DNA from: Evansella alkalicola
Lineage (GTDB): Bacteria > Bacillota > Bacilli > Bacillales > Salisediminibacteriaceae
Direction: 5' to 3'
DNA: 64,000 nucleotides
Assembly: GCF_019042735.1 (NCBI RefSeq)
Contig: NZ_JAHQCR010000036.1
Coordinates: 1-64,000 of the forward strand
Below, piece after piece: positions 61,100 to 64,000 of this stretch. Under the pieces are notes generated by a model. It saw nothing but the letters and a program-made list of their open reading frames with translations, had not been told where the DNA came from and did no database searches. The position numbers and the translations under genes are program-made. Positions within the stretch are counted from its first letter, which is position 1. The number at the start of each line of letters is the position of its first letter.

Positions 61100-63169
61100 T
61101 TAGCTACATCCTTTACGCATAACAACTTCCGTTTCCTGTGCAGCAACAGGTTTACTGAATAAGTATCCTTGTGCCTCTTTACAGCCTAAACTGATAATTG
61201 TATCTTTTTGCTCTATTGTCTCGATCCCTTCAACAATGACATCAAGATTCAAAGCGTTAGCCAGATCAACAAATGCAGAAACGATCAATTTGTTTTCCCT
61301 TGTTTCAATTTCCTTAATAAAAGATCTATCCAACTTCAAAATATCAAAATCAAAATTTTTCAACGTCATGATTGATGAATACCCCGTTCCAAAGTCATCC
61401 ATAGCAATTTTTACACCTATTTCCCTCAATCTAGCAATGGTTGAAAGGGTTTCTGTATTTTGATTTAGAAGAGTTGACTCAGTAATTTCCAAAACGAGAA
61501 ACGAAGGATTCAACATTGTTTTTTCCAAGATATTCGTTATTGTCTGATATATATTTTTTTGACGGAACTGTACAGCTGAAAAATTAACACTGACTTTCAA
61601 ATTTGGAAAGCCTGTATCCTGCCACTTTTTCGTTTGTTTACATGCCTTCTCTAATACCCATGCTCCAATAGGGATAATTTCCCCACTTCCTTCCGCTAAC
61701 GGGATAAACTCAGCTGGTGAAATCATCCCTAGTGTCGGATGATTCCATCGAACTAAAGCTTCTACGCCACCAAACGTCATTGAACTCATATTAATAACTG
61801 GTTGAAAATGCAATACTAATTCATTATTATCAATTGCCTTACGAAGGTCCTTTAATAATAAATAATTCCTAAAACTCTCTAGAGCCATATTTTTATTATA
61901 ATATTCATAGGCATTCTCCGTATTATCCTTCGCCCAATACATTGCAATTTCTGCATTTTTTATGAGGGTTCCTCGATCCTTACCAGACTCATCATAAATA
62001 CTAATTCCTATACTAGTAGTAATAGAAATTTCCTGTTCATTAATATAGTATGAATAACTTAATACATCTAAAATAGTATTAGATACGTGATTAAGGTTAT
62101 TTTGATCACCATTTCTAATAATGATTGCGAACTCATCTCCCCCAATTCGTGCAATAAATGAATCGGGGCCAAGGGAATTAATCAATCTTTGAGACACTTC
62201 TTTTAAAAGAGCATCCCCAATGGAATGTCCAAGAGTATCATTGATATATTTAAAATTATCAACATCTAAAAAGTACAGTGCAAACTGACTTCCCTTTTTA
62301 CATGCTTTTTCAATTTCTTGATCAATCTGCCGTTCAAGCATTCTACGATTTGGTAATTTAGTCAAATAATCATGACCACTTTCAAAATGAAGCTTATCCC
62401 AAACTTCTTTCAATGATGTTATATCATAGTAATTAATTACTACTCCCCTTACTCCAGGGTCATCAATCAAATTTTTCGCATATAGTTCACAAATTTTCCA
62501 GCTTCCGTCCTTTTTCCGTATCCGCGCTTCTACTTTCTGCTTATTTCCATTCTTAAATAAAATATTGTTCATCATTTTTTTAACACGGTTTGTGTCTTCA
62601 TGATGAATAAAGTTAAAAATATTAGGTCTTAAAGTTATATCACCAAGTTCTTTTTTCCCCCTCGAATTTTCATATTGTATATTTCCATCTTCATCAACGA
62701 TATGTACAATATCAAAGGAGTTTTCTAATAAAGCATTAAGACGGTTTGTATATTGATCCTGTAGCGCTTCTTTCTCCTTTAAGTGAGTTATGTCGGATAA
62801 TGTGGCATAAACCCCAACATATATTCCATTTTCCATTATAGGTACATATATACAATTCAATTTTGCTAACGATCCGTCCTCCAACACTCCTATGTAATCA
62901 AATTCTTGGGACCTACCAGTCAGAGCTTTCTGGAAATGCTTCTCAACACGTGCAACGTCTTTTTCGTATATATAATATGAATAGTGTTTGTCTAGATCAT
63001 CTGCTGTCAAACCAGTTAATTCTTGAAAGGATTCATTCACAACAAGACAATACCCTTTTGCATCCAACCTTAATATAGGATGAGGATGGTTAAGAAAAAG
63101 GGCATCATGCTTGTCTTCATGATCATTGTTTCTTTTGTTTTCTTTTGATGTATTCTTACGTATACTCAT
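61100..63169 (-). CDS. PAS-PAS-GGDEF-EAL c-di-GMP turnover protein
   Basis: 689 residues, cytoplasmic. Two PAS domains (about 25-135 and 145-258), GGDEF (265-425) with intact ARIGGDEF and EAL (440-680) with VEALVRW, NFSAVQF, LEITE, DDFGTGYSS, LKLD, VEGIE and AQGYLFSKP. Both activities could be present; the RxxD inhibitory site is absent. AAGGAGCA lies seven bases before the ATG. A c-di-GMP-I riboswitch and terminator in its leader make it likely that its own product or substrate controls its expression. Confidence 0.92.
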   Translation of the reverse strand: MSIRKNTSKENKRNNDHEDKHDALFLNHPHPILRLDAKGYCLVVNESFQELTGLTADDLDKHYSYYIYEKDVARVEKHFQKALTGRSQEFDYIGVLEDGSLAKLNCIYVPIMENGIYVGVYATLSDITHLKEKEALQDQYTNRLNALLENSFDIVHIVDEDGNIQYENSRGKKELGDITLRPNIFNFIHHEDTNRVKKMMNNILFKNGNKQKVEARIRKKDGSWKICELYAKNLIDDPGVRGVVINYYDITSLKEVWDKLHFESGHDYLTKLPNRRMLERQIDQEIEKACKKGSQFALYFLDVDNFKYINDTLGHSIGDALLKEVSQRLINSLGPDSFIARIGGDEFAIIIRNGDQNNLNHVSNTILDVLSYSYYINEQEISITTSIGISIYDESGKDRGTLIKNAEIAMYWAKDNTENAYEYYNKNMALESFRNYLLLKDLRKAIDNNELVLHFQPVINMSSMTFGGVEALVRWNHPTLGMISPAEFIPLAEGSGEIIPIGAWVLEKACKQTKKWQDTGFPNLKVSVNFSAVQFRQKNIYQTITNILEKTMLNPSFLVLEITESTLLNQNTETLSTIARLREIGVKIAMDDFGTGYSSIMTLKNFDFDILKLDRSFIKEIETRENKLIVSAFVDLANALNLDVIVEGIETIEQKDTIISLGCKEAQGYLFSKPVAAQETEVVMRKGCS

Positions 63170-63233
63170 GATGCAATGCTCCTTACATATCTATTCAAAA
63201 AATATGGTTTCTAATTAATAAAATGATTTCATA

Positions 63234-63305
63234 GCCCCGCAGACCGAAGAATTAATCATGCTCACCAGCCGCCCGCGGCAAAGAAGACACTGCGAAGAAT
63301 GAGCA
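63234..63305. repeat. Degenerate GC-rich palindromic repeat
   Basis: CCCCGCAGAC, about 20 bases, CTCACC, then AGCCGCCCGCGG matches the interior of the full element at 26873 in order and spacing. The outer inverted repeat is lost. It lies in the leader of the PAS-GGDEF-EAL gene, after the riboswitch terminator. Confidence 0.6.
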
Positions 63306-63385
63306 GATGTCGCACTTGTACCTTGCGTGAAAGGGAATGGACTGTAGTGAACACCATACAAAATTTATATTTTATGGTAGCAAAA

Positions 63386-63423
63386 ACACAAAAAAACAAT
63401 CGCCTCTAATGAAACGATTGTTA
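63386..63423 (-). terminator. Riboswitch-controlled terminator
   Basis: AACAATCG and CGATTGTT arms on the minus strand followed by TTTTTT. It lies 16 bases 3' of the c-di-GMP-I aptamer, the usual expression platform position. Confidence 0.88.
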
Positions 63424-63437
63424 ACAGCAATCTGATC

Positions 63438-63528
63438 AATAGTGGCAACCCGGCGATCATAGACTTTAGTCCTTAGACCCGTAGCTTTGCGTCCTAACCT
63501 TTCAGCTAGTTTGCCCTTATCTCTAGGT
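63438..63528 (-). ncRNA. Cyclic-di-GMP-I (GEMM-I) riboswitch aptamer, copy 2
   Basis: On the minus strand: AAGGGCAAAC, a P2 stem CTAGC/GTTAG with GAAA loop, GGACGCAAAGC, TACGGGTCTAAGG, then CTATGATCGCCGGGTTGCC. This is close to the Firmicute consensus of GEMM-I. It precedes a terminator and a gene with GGDEF and EAL domains, so it forms a feedback loop on c-di-GMP. Confidence 0.95.
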
Positions 63529-63549
63529 AATATCACCTATCTATTGGTA

Positions 63550-63579
63550 ATTATAAGGTATAACTGGTTAAAAAATCAA
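63550..63579 (-). promoter_or_regulatory. Promoter of the riboswitch transcript
   Basis: On the minus strand TTGATT, 18 bases, TATAAT. The expected start lies about 15 bases before the aptamer. Confidence 0.65.
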
Positions 63580-63703
63580 TAATTATTTACAGAATTTGTC
63601 GGAAAATGTATAACGAAGTCGTTTTTTAATAGAATTCCGCAAAAATTTCCAGGTTTATATCGAATGAAGCAGCAGGACACTAAAATGTTAACTTTAATCG
63701 ATA

Positions 63704-64000
63704 TTAATTTCCTATAATCCCTAATGATTTTAGGCCATTATATATACCAGAGTTTTCCACACTCGTTGTTTTTCGATTAGCATATGCAAACAAATCAGGA
63801 TGGGCGTTCCCCATAGCAAACCCTTGCCCCACTAACTTCAGCATTTCCTTATCATTCATGGCATCTCCGAATGCAATAGCCTCTTCTTTTTTATAACCTA
63901 ATAAATCTAGTACCTTTTGGACAGCAAACCCCTTATTGACGTTATCACGAATGACGTCATAGGAGTGTTCACGAAGCCCATCTACATTTACATTTGATAG
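63704..64000 (-). CDS. Cof-type HAD hydrolase, C-terminal part (cut by window edge)
   Basis: The last 98 residues of a Cof/YidA-like HAD phosphatase, in frame to the window edge and ending at TAA 63704-63706. It contains NKGFAVQKVLDLLGY and the HAD motif IAFGDAMNDKEMLK, followed by GQGFAMGNAHPDLF and TSVENSGIYNGLK, all typical for the C-terminal half. Likely a sugar-phosphate or nucleotide phosphatase. The promoter must lie outside the window. Confidence 0.88.
   Translation of the reverse strand, partial: LSNVNVDGLREHSYDVIRDNVNKGFAVQKVLDLLGYKKEEAIAFGDAMNDKEMLKLVGQGFAMGNAHPDLFAYANRKTTSVENSGIYNGLKSLGIIGN

Overview
The window looks like chromosomal DNA of a low-GC Gram-positive bacterium, most likely an alkaliphilic or halotolerant member of the Bacillaceae. 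The signs are strong AGGAGG-type ribosome binding sites with frequent TTG/GTG starts, lipoprotein substrate-binding proteins with long Asp/Glu-rich linkers, a bacillopeptidase F-type protease, YesM/YesN-type two-component proteins, LrgAB, and GC-rich palindromic repeats of the kind scattered through Bacillaceae genomes. No rRNA, tRNA, CRISPR, prophage or insertion sequence was recognised.

Layout. 0-6.6 kb: a 52-bp repeat array at the left edge, then a leftward sugar ABC operon (histidine kinase, AraC-type response regulator, lipoprotein, two permeases). 7-13.3 kb: PEP carboxylase, a degenerate SDR-like protein, an unknown protein, and a soluble histidine kinase whose leader carries a c-di-GMP-I riboswitch and a previously unmarked 41-codon ORF. 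13.7-21 kb: small proteins, a 51-bp hairpin array, an Fsr-like exporter, a DUF456 protein, a PAS/GGDEF protein and an M42 aminopeptidase. 21.4-29.2 kb: a very large bacillopeptidase F-like protease, an amidase and a lipoprotein. 29-37.4 kb: a DrrAB-type exporter, a second 51-bp array, a TraB-family protein, a GAF-PAS-GGDEF-EAL protein and nagA. 37.5-41.1 kb: a peroxiredoxin with an in-frame TGA at the catalytic cysteine position, and a Fur-box-controlled iron uptake pair. 41.3-49.4 kb: zinc-ribbon membrane protein, LrgAB, DoxX-like protein, glycerate kinase, membrane GGDEF protein, ZIP transporter and a 17-copy 52-bp array. 49.5-60.4 kb: a leftward xyloside/oligosaccharide-type cluster (two paralogous lipoproteins, GntR regulator, three Gfo/Idh/MocA dehydrogenases, VOC protein, GH43 enzyme) with cre-like sites. 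61-64 kb: a PAS-GGDEF-EAL protein behind a second c-di-GMP-I riboswitch with its own terminator, and the 3' end of a Cof-type HAD gene.

Themes. Carbohydrate import and catabolism dominate. Cyclic-di-GMP signalling is unusually visible: four GGDEF proteins, two of them with EAL domains, plus two c-di-GMP-I riboswitches in 64 kb. The strongest leads are (1) a probable selenocysteine peroxiredoxin with a bacterial SECIS-like hairpin after the UGA, (2) a c-di-GMP riboswitch in front of a 41-codon peptide gene and a kinase, and (3) a superfamily of intergenic tandem arrays in which every 51-52 bp unit is an imperfect hairpin, one array showing a 104-bp dimeric higher-order repeat.
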